64,000 nucleotides of DNA from Cherax quadricarinatus (GCF_038502225.1 NW_027195549.1:62001-126000), one strand, 5' to 3'; numbered from the stretch's first letter, positions 44,724 to 55,707 are shown. Notes: generated by a model from the sequence alone, not told the origin. Made by a program: numbers and translations.

Positions 44724-45153
44724 TACTACTCATCTCTCTTCCTACATTAAGACTACACATATTTTAAGGTAAATAGTGAGTGTACTGTATGTGTATTTTA
44801 CCTCTCTGGAATGTTTTAAATATCATACATTAAGTATGAGATGGGGAGCCAGGGCTACCTACACCTGGGCTACCTACACCTGGGCTACCTACACCTGACT
44901 TCCTACAAATAAGTACTACTCATATCCCTCCCTACATTAAGATTACAAATACTTTAAGATAAGTAATGAATGTACTGTGAATGTATTTTACTTGGTTTTT
45001 TTAATGCCTAGTTCTATTACTAACTTAATATAATTTAGTGTAAACTTGTTGTCTGGCATTTATGTGCATTTATAAATGGAAAAAATAGCATTCTGCCTTC
45101 CGGCGATGTCTGCTTTCGGGCGACAGCCTGTAACCTAACCTGCCATATAAGTG
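44724..45153 (+). other. native M4 interior with a 15-bp repeat
   Basis: GGGCTACCTACACCT repeats about three to four times at 44,850-44,897. The surrounding sequence duplicates parts of 43.2-43.4 kb (ACATTAAG, TTTTAAGGTAA, ACTTGTTGTCTGGCATTTA). Confidence 0.55.
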
Positions 45154-45453
45154 GGGCCCGGTGGCCTGGTGGCTAAAGCTCCCGCTTCACACACGGAGGG
45201 CCCGGGTTCAATTCCCGGCGGGTGGAAACATTTCGACACGTTTCCTTACACATGTTGTCCTGTTCACCTAGCAGCAAATAGGTACCTGGGTGTTAGTCGA
45301 CTGGTGTGGGTCGCATCCTGGGGGACAAGATTAAGGACCCCAATGGAAATAAGTTAGACAGTCCTCGATGACGCACTGACTTTCTTGGGTTATCCTGGGT
45401 GGCTAACCCTCCGGGGTTAAAAATCCGAACGAAATCTTATCTTATCTTATCTT
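45154..45453 (+). mobile_element. tRNA-derived SINE S1
   Basis: The head is tRNA-like: GGTGGCCTGGTGGCTAAAGC (A-box region) and GGTTCAATTCC (B box). A conserved body and a 3' segment AAGGACCCCAATGGAAATAA … TTGGGTTATCCT follow, with a (TCTTA)n tail. The 3' segment is shared with the LINE at 57.75 kb. It lies inside the 3' terminal repeat of M4. Confidence 0.92.
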
Positions 45454-45457
45454 ACTG

Positions 45458-45793
45458 TACCTTGAAAGTTTGAGTAATAAATCTGCTGTTGTCAAAAAGT
45501 CAAAGAGAGAGTCTGTGTGAGGGGCGCAGCTGTCAGTGAGGAGGGAAGATAATGTAAGGATTTTAGAGCTGTGATGACATTGGAGGTAAATTCTGCATCC
45601 TCGCTGATAGACAAATCAGTTTATCATAGAGCCTAACAGCTCTTACAGAGCAGAAATGGTGAAATAAAATACCCTCCCCCCCTGATTTAACTGGTCACAT
45701 GTAGTGTAAAAAATTTTGGTGATGAGCTCAGAAATTAGCATTATTATTATCATTATTATTATTGATGTTATTGTTGTTAATATTATATTATTA
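45458..45793. other. no recognisable feature; an ATT-rich patch
   Basis: AT-rich flank with interrupted ATT repeats at about 45,740-45,792. Confidence 0.45.
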
Positions 45794-46025
45794 CAGGTCG
45801 ACCACCACTAATTAACCTATCAATAGAGACTCTGCTACAGCTTCCTCATTTTCATCATTGCTTTTTCTTCCACTGGCTTGCTGCTGTGGATTTACAACCA
45901 TTTTCACAATTTTTGAGTCAGTATAATGATGAAATTTGAGTCACTATAATGATGAAATTTGAAATAATGCTAGCCGAAATTAGTGTCGGATTACTGATGG
46001 AATCAGATAACTGACGGCTGACCTG
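45794..46025. mobile_element. 232-bp MITE with TA duplication
   Basis: Ends CAGGTCGACCACCACTAATT and GATAACTGACGGCTGACCTG, flanked by TA. The inverted repeats match at about two thirds of positions. A 22-bp segment (AGTCA-TATAATGATGAAATTTG) is tandemly duplicated inside. A Tigger/pogo origin is likely from the TA target. Confidence 0.65.
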
Positions 46026-46027
46026 TA

Positions 46028-46924
46028 CTAGTTGCACTGTCACAATTACTTTTGATGTTAATAATGTGATTATAATAATATAATTGACAGTTTGAAACAT
46101 TTCTACCTTTTCCTCTCTACAACTATAAAAAGGGTCACAGTATACTTGATATATATCTACAGGTCACCTGTAAATGATTTTCAAATATTCCCATTACTTT
46201 GTAAGCAGGAAATTAATTCAAGAAATGTATTAGAAATGTAACCATTCTCATGTATTGATGTTCTATTACTGGTGGTTCTAATATATTTTCATTAGGATTT
46301 TTGTTTAGCTGTAATATAGTGTTTAAAATTCTTTTTTTTTCATATCTGATTATTTTTCTAGAGTTAGTAATCATTGTAATAATTATTGGGAATAGTAATA
46401 AGATGCAATGAAATCAGTTGAGCTACTATTGGGGAATTTGCTAAGAGTTAGTGTACAGGGTTTAGTGTTGTGTTCAAAATGGTGGAGGGAACATGAAGGT
46501 GAGATTCTGTAAACAAGCCCCACTCTCACACATTTGTCAGCTTCAGCGGTCTTTTTCCAACTGCTCATATTGATTAATTTGCCACTAACAAGGTTTGGCA
46601 GCACCTAGGCACCACTGTGAATATGCTAGAAGTTCACAGGTTGGCCAAGCCTGGCACCCAGAAGAGATGTTTGAAAGTTAGCAGACTCAACCAGATATAC
46701 TGATGGAAGGATATAGAGGTACTAGAGACCTTGAAAACTCTAGTCATGGAGGATCAGACCATGCTTGTAAACTGGAAATCAGAAGATCTCTGTGACAGCC
46801 TGAAGAAGGAATGTCTCAAGGAACAGGATCAAGGAAAGTAACCCAAGACAGTATGTTAAGGTAAGGGAATTGGTTAGAACTATGTGAGTGGTAGTTCTAC
46901 AATCTGTAAAACATCTTTCTTTCA
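46028..46924. other. unrecognised region with an exon-like open stretch
   Basis: Mostly AT-rich. From about 46,612 to 46,841 the plus strand is open in one frame apart from a TGA at 46,701-46,703. Its second half reads WKDIEVLETLKTLVMEDQ then TMLVNWKSEDLCDSLKK, which looks like ordinary soluble protein. I do not recognise it; it may be a gene fragment or part of an unknown element. Confidence 0.35.
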
Positions 46925-47115
46925 ATGCACCAGCCATATCCCACTGAGGTGGGGTGGCCCAAAAGGAAAAACAAAAGTTTCGCCTTTTAAATTTAGTAAT
47001 ATATATAGGAGGAGGGGTTACTAGCCCCTTGCTCCCGGCATTTTAGTTGCCTCTTACAACACGCATGGCTTATGGAGGAAGAATTCTGTTCTACTTCCCC
47101 ATGTTCTGCTATAAT
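46925..47115 (-). mobile_element. LINE 3' UTR fragment (RTE-like family)
   Basis: CCACTGAGGTGGGGTGGCCC followed by AAAAGGAAAAAC matches the 3' end of the LINE at 62.6 kb in the same orientation; the CTTGCTCCCGGCATTTTAGT and CTCTTACAACACGCATGG segment belongs to the same UTR type. Confidence 0.6.
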
Positions 47116-47263
47116 ATTGTGGGTAATTCTAATACAGCTTCTCCTCACTTAACGCAGTGGCAGCAGTGGCGAGCAGCAAGAACCTTGTCCTCTATTTTTA
47201 CTTCTACCTGAGGTTCCCAGCAGCCCTATGATGGCCTAATTGAGACCCACATAACATTAACAT

Positions 47264-48608
47264 ATGTGGATACCCAGAATGACATTAATCAACTGCAGAA
47301 ATCACCTAAAAATACGCAAATTACCAACTAATAGGACTCGTGTTACCACCTCCTGCCCCGCTGCCACTGAAGTGAAACTCCACAACATTCACCCATCACC
47401 AACTATTCATCTGAAGCCACTGTCAATGGCCAAGGGTCAGGGCAACAAAAGAAGATCCAGAAACCAGCCAAGGACTCTTAACATTGAAGGTGAGAGCAGT
47501 AATACTACAAGGAAAACTTCTTGTACTGCCAGTCAGGACACAACCCTCATCACCCCCCAACATCCCCACAACACTCGTCTGACGAAAACAAATAGGGCCA
47601 CCACCACAGTCCAAGATAACTCCTTCCATGGATTTAATGTCAAGAAGATTACTGACTCAGAAATAGCTAAACTCCTTATGATCCAGAACCAAACAATCAC
47701 CAAGCTAACTCAGGAAATGCAGGAGCTTAAAGCCTCCAGTGTACAGTACCTCAGCAAGATCACTGCTCCAGAACATAAACTAGACACTCTGGAGCAACTA
47801 AGCAACATCCACACCCAGTCCATGGACACCATCAACACACTAAAAGGCAAAATCACCCCAGCTTACTACCAACATCATAGAAGAAAGAACGCAAGTTTAT
47901 CTACAACTTGCCAATGTCATCACCAACTTCCAAGACCATAATGACCAACAACAACTATCTGAGGCTGTTGTAGATAATAGCAAATATATTCCACTGACAG
48001 TCACCCAAGAGACTTGCATGGAGACCGCCCTACAGCTTATCAAGGACCATCTTTGGCTAAACATATGTAGTGATGAACTAAAAGATTGCAAACTAATGGG
48101 CTACTAAGTGGGTAAAAAACAGTGCTATTAAAATTCAAAATCAGCCTACAAAGAAACAGCCTACTAAAAACATCCATTTCCATGAAAACTGATGTATACA
48201 TCAATGATTGTCTAACCAAAACAAGACAAAACCTCCTTTATTGGCTAAGAAAATTACAAAATGCCCAAAAAATCCATCAGTGCTTTGTGAGGGATGAAAA
48301 AATAGCAGTTAGGAAACAGCCCACTGGGAAGAGATACAGTGGACCCCCGGTTAACGACATTTTTTCACTCCAGAAGTATGTTCAGGTGCCAGTAATGACC
48401 GAATTTGTTCCCATAAGGAATATTGTGAAGTAGATTAGTCCATTTCAGACCCCCAAACATACACGTACAAACGCACTTACATAAATACACTTACATAATT
48501 GGTCGCATTCGGAGGTGATCGTTATGCGGGGGTCCACTGTACTTCATCTCTATGGAAAACGACCTAAAAACATTCCTGAGTGAAGCTGTGTTAACAGAAT
48601 CAGAATAA
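47264..48608 (+). pseudogene. LINE ORF1: basic N-terminus, coiled coil and C-terminal RNA-binding-type domain; broken
   Basis: The first frame (47,264-47,860) is basic and Thr/Asn-rich, then has a heptad-like coiled coil (IAKLLMIQNQTITKLTQEMQ, later LDTLEQLSNIHTQSMDTIN). A frameshift near 47,870 leads into IIEERTQVYLQLANVITNF to LKDCKLMGY and a stop near 48,105. After a further shift, VYINDCLTKTRQNLLYWLRK, HQCFVRDEKIAV and RKQPTGKRY follow, the C-terminal domain common to ORF1 of this LINE group. The final codons (SMENDLKTFLSEAVLTESE) lie beyond the MITE, ending with TAA at 48,606-48,608. Such proteins form trimers and bind LINE RNA. Confidence 0.7.
48337..48539. mobile_element. 203-bp Tigger-type MITE inside LINE ORF1
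   Basis: Ends CAGTGGACCCCCGGTTAACG and CGTTATGCGGGGGTCCACTG, flanked by TA (48335-48336, 48540-48541). It interrupts the Tyr codon of GKRY; one TA copy is removed on excision and the frame resumes. Confidence 0.92.
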
Positions 48609-49075
48609 AGTGCAGATTATACCCACTGTCCATGATTACTGCTATGAACTTCCTGTAACAGTTATGTACTGCCATGAAATTTGTTCCCTGAAATTCTAAT
48701 ACCCCAATTAACTTTGAATGTCACTTTTGTATTCAATGATCATTCTACCTCATAGTCTTAATTGTGTTTAATATCTACAGAATATTTCTCTTTATTTTTT
48801 TTATTTTATTGCCTCAACTTCATCAAATATTTGCAACTTACCATGTCATTGCACTATCTTGTTTTAATTGTAACTTACCATAATACTGTCTCTTTCAACT
48901 ATTACTGCCCTATTTTATTATACACTTTATTGCCCAACTTTATTTTAAACTTTCTATTATTGCCCAATTTTATTTTCAAATTTTTATTATTGCCCTATTT
49001 TATTTTAGACTTTATTACTCAATTTTATTTTTAAACTTTTCTTAACATATTGTTGGCAAATTTTCAAGCTTGTAG
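48609..49075 (+). other. inter-ORF region with degenerate TTATTGCCCAATTTTATTTT repeats
   Basis: Non-coding LINE sequence. From about 48,780 to 49,060 imperfect copies of a ~20-base TTATTGCC(C)AATTTTATTTT motif recur five or six times. Confidence 0.6.
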
Positions 49076-49380
49076 GTGGCCCGGTGGCCTGGTGGCTAAA
49101 GCTCCCGCTTCACACACGGAAGGCCCGGGTTCGATTCCCGGCGGGTGGAAACATTCCGACACGTTTCCTTACACCTGTTGTCCTGTTCACCTAGCAGCAA
49201 ATAGGTACCTGGGTGTTAGTCGACTGGTGTGGGTCGCATCCTGGGGGACAAGATTAAGGACCCCAATGGAAATAAGTTAGACAGTCCTCGATGACGCACT
49301 GACTTTCTTGGGTTATCCTGGGTGGCTAACCCTCCGGGGTTAAAAATCCGAACGAAATCTTCTTCTTCTTCTTCTTCTTC
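49076..49380 (+). mobile_element. tRNA-derived SINE S2
   Basis: Nearly identical to S1 over the whole body. The B box is GGTTCGATTCC, the canonical form. The tail is (CTT)n rather than (TCTTA)n. Confidence 0.93.
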
Positions 49381-49607
49381 AACTCCAACTTTTTTATTAT
49401 CGTGTCTACCATCTTACTTAAATATTACTTACAAACATATCATTGCCATTATTTTATTTTATTATACTACTGCTACTTTAATTTGCAATTTTATCTTATC
49501 AGTTTATATCTACTTATAATTTAGTTCATGTAAACAACTTATATTAGTCTTAGTGTAATTACAAGTGACAGTCTGGTGCTATTTTTAATTTGTAATTTTA
49601 TCTTATG
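49381..49607 (+). other. inter-ORF LINE sequence
   Basis: AT-rich; nothing else recognised. Confidence 0.4.
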
Positions 49608-50153
49608 TTCCTCGTGTCCATCTCACACTATGCAAAAACTCAATGCACATAAAAGGCCCTAAAATCTGGAATTCATTACCTGTAAATATAAAAGAAACAC
49701 TACCTGTTTATAAATTCAAGTCTCTACTCAAAGATCACTTACTCACCCAAAACCAAATAAATACTGAATAACTGAACCTTATAAATTGTATATCTTAAAT
49801 GTTTCTCACAATTATATCACATAAATGTTAAACCTAAAACCGAATCTAACTTTATTATTTTTTAAATACACTACCTAACAGAATACTCCATACGACTGAA
49901 TGTACAACAATGCATGCAACCATATGACCTGTCTTTGTAATACTCACTTGTGGTTTATAATAATCTGTTTACATTAATGTTTTATCACTGATTTCATCAT
50001 TGCTTAGTTAATTTTAAGTTAATTTTAAGCCAGCCCGTAATGCTATGCATAGTATAAGTGGCTTTGGCATGCTGCTCTTATCTGTATTTTTTTGTACCTC
50101 TGTATGTGTGCTCAAATTGATAATAAATAAATAAATAAATAAATAAATAAATG
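49608..50153 (+). mobile_element. LINE 3' end fragment with AAATAAAT tail
   Basis: It starts in the last ORF2 codons (CCTCGTGTCCATCTCACACT, AAAAGGCCCTAAAATCTGG) and continues through a 3' UTR ending in (AAAT)n. It is the best local reference for the reversed fragments at 27.3 and 34.4 kb and matches the 3' part of the LINE at 62.2-62.5 kb. Confidence 0.88.
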
Positions 50154-50339
50154 CCTAGTTGTACTTTAGTTCATTCTAACTCAATACATAGTCATCACCA
50201 AATTCATTATATTTAGTGGTTACTACACTCTATTTAACCAATGTGCATTAGCTACATACTAGTCCAAACATCCCACTACTACAGATATCAGTACTAGAAC
50301 TCACTACACTATACAGGATATAAAGAATTACATTTTAAA
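50154..50339 (+). other. LINE inter-ORF region
   Basis: AT-rich sequence leading into ORF2; no distinct feature. Confidence 0.4.
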
Positions 50340-50603
50340 CGTAATAGATGAATGGTCATGTCGACCCTGATCTAAACCTACATAATATAAGACCCAATCA
50401 AAATTTGTTGGAAAGTAACTGCCTTTATTACACAGCATCACAAGCCAGCACTATCCTAAATGTACTGCTAAAAGTCTAACAGTTCTTAACTACAACATCA
50501 GGTCCTTAAACAAACACTATGATGACCTCCTGGCACTCCTTGATTCCCTAATTACCTTCTCCTGTATTATTCTCACTGAGACCTGTCTTAAAGAAATGTG
50601 TTC

Positions 50604-51794
50604 ATCTTGACTTCATACACACAGACTGATCACCCACTCACAAAGCAGCTTTTATTAGGAAAATACCAACTAATCATTTCTTATTTGAACCTACCTGAAA
50701 ATAAAAACATGAAAGAATGAAGTAATATATAGCAGGTGGATTACAGGGTACAGGTCAACAGTAAGTCAAGCAAAATTTGAGTCAAACAGTCCAAAACTTT
50801 TCAAGAGTAACTTTGTTGTCAATATACAAAGTGAATATCTATACATGATTGGACTCTGAAGGCCACATATCAGTAAGCCCAGCTGGTAAACATTAAGAGG
50901 TGGAGCCAAGAGCTATGACTCAACCCCTGTAAAAAAAAAACTAAATATCAGCACTGAAGCAAGAGTAAGGATATGGAAGACATGTAACTATCATTTTGAT
51001 AATACTGTACCTAAGAGAAAAGACCTACTGTAACTAGGGCATGTATACCTGATGATGGTACTCTCAGTCAAGGCCTACTGTTTGACACAGCAAGGTCAAT
51101 CAGGATGTTGGTGACAGCAAGTAGTCTGACAGGCAACACAGCTTGGTTGACAGTTAAAAGCATCGACAAAACTGTCATGACATCTTTTAAAGACAGTCTG
51201 GGGAACTATATATACAATGTACTGTAATGACAACCACGGTACTAGATCAGTGCTAATTAAAATATTTGGTATAAATATCCCAATCTATTCATGCCATATC
51301 AAGATAACATGGTATGGTTGTCTCTCATAAATCCCTGGATGGTTGCTGTCTGCCAACCTACTACTACTACTACTACTGCAGGAGCTTGTCCAGGTTTTTC
51401 CTTAAAAACTTCTCCTAATACATGGTATATACAGTACATGTATTGCCATGATTGCTTTATAAGCCTCCCTCTCTCCACTGAAAATGGTACAGGTATTAAA
51501 AAATACATTAACATACTAACAAGCAATGGCACTCATGACAAATAATTATGTATAGTGAACAAGCTACATAAGAATATAAACAGTTTAACAACAACAAATG
51601 GTAACACTAGTATAAATTACAAGGACTAGGAAACTGCTCCTTCCTTGCTGAAGCAAAAACAAGGTAAGTATAGCACGTTGTTCAGCCACAAAGATATCAG
51701 TGGAATAAGTATGAGGTACATATAAAGTGGTAGTCTTATTGTGATATCAGAAAACAGTTGCATTATAAAAAAAAGACTTATTTTCAATTTTTTT
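50604..51794. other. unidentified insertion inside the LINE endonuclease
   Basis: The LINE reading stops after LKE at 50,603 and resumes at 52,143, so this block plus element F was inserted. It is AT-rich without long ORFs and has a (CTA)n patch at 51,358-51,377. No terminal repeats are obvious; a TTAA lies at 50,588-50,593. Confidence 0.45.
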
Positions 51795-52140
51795 GTGCAT
51801 TAGCTGAGTGAAATCGGTAAATGGGTGGTTTCTTGTACTCATTTGATAGAAATAATGGAGTTCTAGCAAAATAGGTATGACTTTTGTCGACTAGTACACT
51901 GGAATTGGCCGAAAATAGGGCTCAAAGTGGGCAAAATCGCCGATGAGTAAACATCATCGAGACCGCTAACTTCGCGAGAGCATAATTCCCTAAGTTTTCC
52001 ATCAAATTTCACACTTTTGGTGTCATTATGATCGGGAAAAGATTCTCTATCATTTTCATAAGAATTTTTTTTTTTTTTTTTTTGAAATTTGGGGGACCCT
52101 GAGAACAAGTCTCTGAGAGGGCCTGTGGACCCTGAAAGGG
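51795..52140 (-). mobile_element. truncated TTAA element F
   Basis: Reverse complement of the left ~350 bases of element C (GGCCGAAAATAGGGCTCAAA, TTTTCCATCAAATTTCACAC), ending ACCCTGAAAGGG followed by TTAG instead of TTAA. Its other end is missing. Confidence 0.8.
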
Positions 52141-53542
52141 TTAGGCAGGACACAATAGATATCTACCCACTACCAGGATACACAACATTCCACAACTGCA
52201 GACCATACCAAGTTGGGAGTGGTATTGCAATCTATTACTCTAACCAACTATCTTGTATTAGCACCACTTACTATAGTGATGAATACGGAGAATATATTTT
52301 TGCTAATTTTACTGTAAAAAACCTTAAGACTCCTATAACAGTAGGTGCCATTTACCAGATACCTCACACAAACATCCCAAATTTCAGTGAGAAATTAAAG
52401 ACACTAATAACAAACAGATAAATGAACAAGCACCAACTTCTCTTAGCTGGAGACTTCAATATCAACCTTGGCCTACCAGATGATCAGCCTGTAACTGATT
52501 TCATCAAAAATATGAACAACACACTTCTCATACCAACAATAACTAAGCCAACCAGACTGACTGAGACAAGTGCAACCACAAATGACCATATATGGACCTA
52601 TATACTAGCCCCACTTAGGTCAGGGAAAATCACAGACAGCTCTACTGACCCCTACCCCATGTTCCTCTTAACAAACATTAGTAAACCACCACTGGAATAC
52701 AACAGTTTCATTTAGACTCCATAATGAGGCCTCAATAAGTAACTTCACAGCAGAGATAGAGATGGTTAACTGGCCTACAGGATTCTCCAAGGCTGATGGT
52801 ATTGACAATTGGACAGATATATTTCTGAATAAATTGTCCTATAAAAATGAAACAGATCATGAATAAACCTTTCGGTTGCCCAAGGCTAACTAGCAACATA
52901 CTGAAATTCATTGATAAGAAACATCAGTATGAAAAGCAATATAGACAGGGCTTCATACACAAAGATATTCTTAAACACTATTCATCAGTTCTCAAGAAAC
53001 TAATAAAAAAAAACAATGGTACTACTCAAACAGATTCACTGAAGCAAGAGGAGACATAAAAAAGACCTGGAAAGCATTCTCTCAGATTCTGGGAACCCAC
53101 AAACTGAAAAAAACAAAGATATTGTCCTAACTAAACTGAATGAAACACCACTGCATCCCACTGATACAGTTAACAAGATGAACAACTTCTTCTCAACTGC
53201 AGGATCTAATCTTGAAAGTAAAATCCCAGGTACCAACACCTGTGCAAATAATTATTAGATGAGAATTTCCCAACCTTCTTCTATCTTGCACCTACTGAGC
53301 CCACTGAAGTTACCATGATTATTAAGTCACTTAAAAATAATTCAGAGAGTCTGTCTCAATTCCGCCATTATTGTACAAGCAAGCAGCCCATATCCTATCA
53401 CATGCTATTTCATCACTTTTTAACAAGTCACTAGAAACTAGCACTTTCCCAACACTACTCAAGACAGCAAGGGTTACACCACTACATAAAGGTGGTGACC
53501 ACAGAGATGTGAACAACTGTAGGCCAATATCAAACTTACCAT

Positions 53543-53601
53543 GAGGCCTGGTCACAGACCGGGCCGCAGGGGCGTTGACCCCCGGAACTCTCTCCAAGTA
53601 A
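53543..53601 (+). mobile_element. 59-bp LINE 3' end insertion with ACCAT duplication
   Basis: GAGGCCTGGTCACAGACC to AACTCTCTCCAAGTAA is the extreme 3' end of the LINE at 36.9-39.7 kb. It is bounded by ACCAT at 53,538-53,542 and 53,602-53,606. Without it the surrounding ORF reads NLPLLSKIFDKL. Confidence 0.85.
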
Positions 53602-53937
53602 ACCATTACTATCCAAAATCTTTGACAAACTCGTACACAAAAGATTATATTCATTTATAACAGCACAAAACATACTCAACGCCTGCCAATTTGGCTTAAG
53701 AAAAAATAAAAGCACTAATGATGCAATTGCAAAAATGCAATATCTGCTTTACACAGCACTAGAAACTATGTGATATCCATTAGGACTTTTTATTGATCTA
53801 ATTAAAGCTGATGACACAGTAGATCATGGCATCCTACTCCGCAAACTTGACAATTATGGTATAAGAGGCCTTTAAATCCTACCTTACTAATAGGTATCAG
53901 CATGTCACCATTATTAAAGACACAACCTCATCAGTAA

Positions 53938-54066
53938 CAAAAAAAGGCACAATACCGTGACAATACCATTTACAAAGTCACAAAGTGACTTTACAAATGG
54001 TCCAAGTCGGACCGAAACATCGTCATAGGCTCCTCTCCTCTATGAGCGGGTTATTTGACTACAACC
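53938..54066. mobile_element. Penelope-like or related UTR fragment
   Basis: Contains GTCACAAAGTGAC (a palindromic hairpin) and GGTCCAAGTCGGACC followed by GAAAC, a stem-loop pattern I associate with decapod retroelement UTRs. It interrupts the RT between SSVT and WPLDTRVPQ. Confidence 0.5.
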
Positions 54067-54187
54067 ACATCAACATGGCCACTTGATACTAGAGTACCAC
54101 AGGTAAGTGTCCTTGGTCCCCTGCCCTTCCTCTTATACATCAATGATCTTCCCCATGTATCACAACACCTGAAACCAATTCTCTTTG

Positions 54188-54385
54188 TAAAATAAAAGGA
54201 CACAAGTGCAACTAATGCGACCTTTTATTGAGGCAATGCTTCGCTCTCCAGGAGCTTTGTCAAGCCATAATGGCTCGACAAAGCTCCTGGAGAGTGAAAC
54301 GTTGCAACAATAGAATATCACATTAGTTGCACCTGTGTCCTTTTACTTTACATATTGTCAGTAATTCTACCAAAAAATACCCACT
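54188..54385. mobile_element. inverted-repeat insertion (Penelope-like terminal sequence) with CTCTTTG duplication
   Basis: Outer arms AAAGGACACAAGTGCAACTAATG and the inverse CATTAGTTGCACCTGTGTCC enclose an inner hairpin CTCCAGGAGCTTTGTC / GACAAAGCTCCTGGAG centred on GCCATAATGGC. CTCTTTG flanks both sides (54,181-54,187 and 54,386-54,392), and the RT motif C resumes immediately after. Confidence 0.65.
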
Positions 54386-55260
54386 CTCTTTGCTGACGAC
54401 ACAACTTATGTCATCTCCCATCCAAATCTTGCCTTCCTCAACACCATTGTTAATGAGGAGCTACTCAAATATGTACTAGGATGACAGCCAATAAACTTAC
54501 ACTTAACACTGACAGAACTTCTATATTATGTTTGGTAACAGAGCAGGTGTTGCACAACTTTAGATTAAGATCGACAACACCATTATTGCAAGCCATAATG
54601 AGGGCAAATTCCTAGGCCTGCACCTCAACGGCAACCTGAATTTCAGCATCCATATCCAGCACATAACAAAAAAAGTGTCCAAAACAGTTGGGATCCTCTC
54701 CAAGATATGTTACTACATGCCATAATCTGCCCTTCTCACACTATACTATTCACTCATTTATCCCTACCTCACCTATGCTATTTGTGCTTAGGGATAAACT
54801 GCAGCATCACACTTAAAGCCAATAATAACCCAACAAAAAGCCATCATAAGAATAATCATGCAATCCAATCCTAGGCAACACCCCCGCACTCTTCATAGAT
54901 ATTAACTTACTGTTCAGAACATTCACACTTACTACTGTGCAACCTACATTTACAGAATCTTAAAGTCCAATATTTATCCTAACCTAAAACACTTTCTTGA
55001 CAGTTGTGACAGGATCCACAGGCATAACACCAGACAAAAACATCTCTATGACATTCCCCATGTCTGGTTAAACCTATACAAAAATTCAATGTACATAAAA
55101 GGGCCTAAAATCTGGAACACCCTACCTGAAAACTCTAGAACTACAGACACATTCATCACTTTCAAAACTACCATTAGAAAACATCTTATCTCCATGACTC
55201 ACCCCACTGTCAGATAACTACATGAAAAATGCCTATTCTCTTGTAACATACATGTATAAA

Positions 55261-55707
55261 AAACAACCTAGACCTCCCCTTGATATCTGTGATTCCCCAC
55301 AAATCACACCTACACTCACCCAATTGACTATAAACATAGAAATATGTAATACAACTATTACCTAATGAATCTTAGCTAGTCATAAGTTTGCCTGTGATAC
55401 CCCAATATAGGAGCTTCAATAGATACTATGTATTGTACCAAAACAAAACCTTTCACATTGTTAAATTCACAAAATGTAATGCATTTACTTAGCCTTAATA
55501 CCAATACGTTCCATAATCTGTACCAATATGGTTTTGAATTAATCTTAGTCTGCCTGAAATGCCTAGTCATGCTAAGTGTGATAGTGGCCCTCTCTGTAAT
55601 TAGTTTTATATAATATGTAAACCCCACAATATCCTATAATATCCTATAAAATGTAAACCCCCGCATTGTAATCTTTATAGAAAATAAACTTCATTTGATT
55701 TGATTAA
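55261..55707 (+). other. LINE copy 2, 3' UTR
   Basis: Non-coding tail with two ATATCCTATAA repeats near 55,630, ending in an AAAATAAACTTCATTTGATT-type terminus. Confidence 0.6.

Larger units (their letters stand above)
41007..45457 (+). mobile_element. Tigger-like element M4, carrying four insertions, one inside its own terminal repeat
   Basis: Left end CAGTCGGACCCCGCTTCAC after TA (41005-41006). The right end is AAGTGGGGCCCG, then a SINE, then ACTG and TA (45458-45459); without the SINE it reads as the inverse of the left end. Native sequence totals about 2 kb. Inside are a 206-bp Tigger MITE, T4, T5 and SINE S1. A transposase N-terminal remnant is listed at 43,099. Confidence 0.65.
50340..55260 (+). 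pseudogene. LINE ORF2 (endonuclease plus reverse transcriptase), heavily decayed, copy 2
   Basis: The endonuclease starts with LTVLNYNIRSLNKHYDDLLA and ILTETCLKE (50,470-50,603), is interrupted for 1.5 kb, and resumes at 52,143 with DTIDIYPLPGYTTFHNCRP, then LLLAGDFNINL (catalytic DFN) near 52,440 and THTND-like residues. The RT region has many frameshifts and stops but shows NACQFGLRKNKS-like sequence, motif A LLIDLIKADDTVDH (53,790-53,825), VPQ.SVLGPLPF near 54,095-54,130, and motif C SLFADDTTYVIS at about 54,385. The C-terminal region is recognisable to about 55,260. It is the oldest and most damaged of the three related copies. Confidence 0.75.
47264..55707 (+). mobile_element. two-ORF LINE (L2/CR1-like), copy 2, fragmented by at least seven insertions
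   Basis: ORF1 (47.26-48.61), inter-ORF sequence, ORF2 from about 50.34 kb, and a 3' end near 55,707 (AAAATAAACTTCATTTGATT). Insertions, in order: MITE 48,337; SINE 49,076; LINE tail 49,608; unknown block plus element F 50,604-52,140; 59-bp LINE end 53,543; Penelope-like pieces 53,938 and 54,188. Removing them restores continuity at each point that can be checked. Confidence 0.75.

Noticed and set aside
45154..45230. tRNA gene with A and B boxes
   Set aside because: The tRNA-like head is joined to a SINE body and simple-repeat tail, is found twice with the same flanks, and does not close a convincing acceptor stem.
52089..52142. ORF start upstream of the LINE endonuclease piece
   Set aside because: Those codons belong to the end of TTAA element F; the LINE begins at about 52,143.
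53985..54020. Hammerhead ribozyme in the Penelope-like fragment (stable stem then GAAAC)
   Set aside because: The conserved CTGATGA box is not present before the stem, so a functional ribozyme cannot be claimed; it may be a decayed one.
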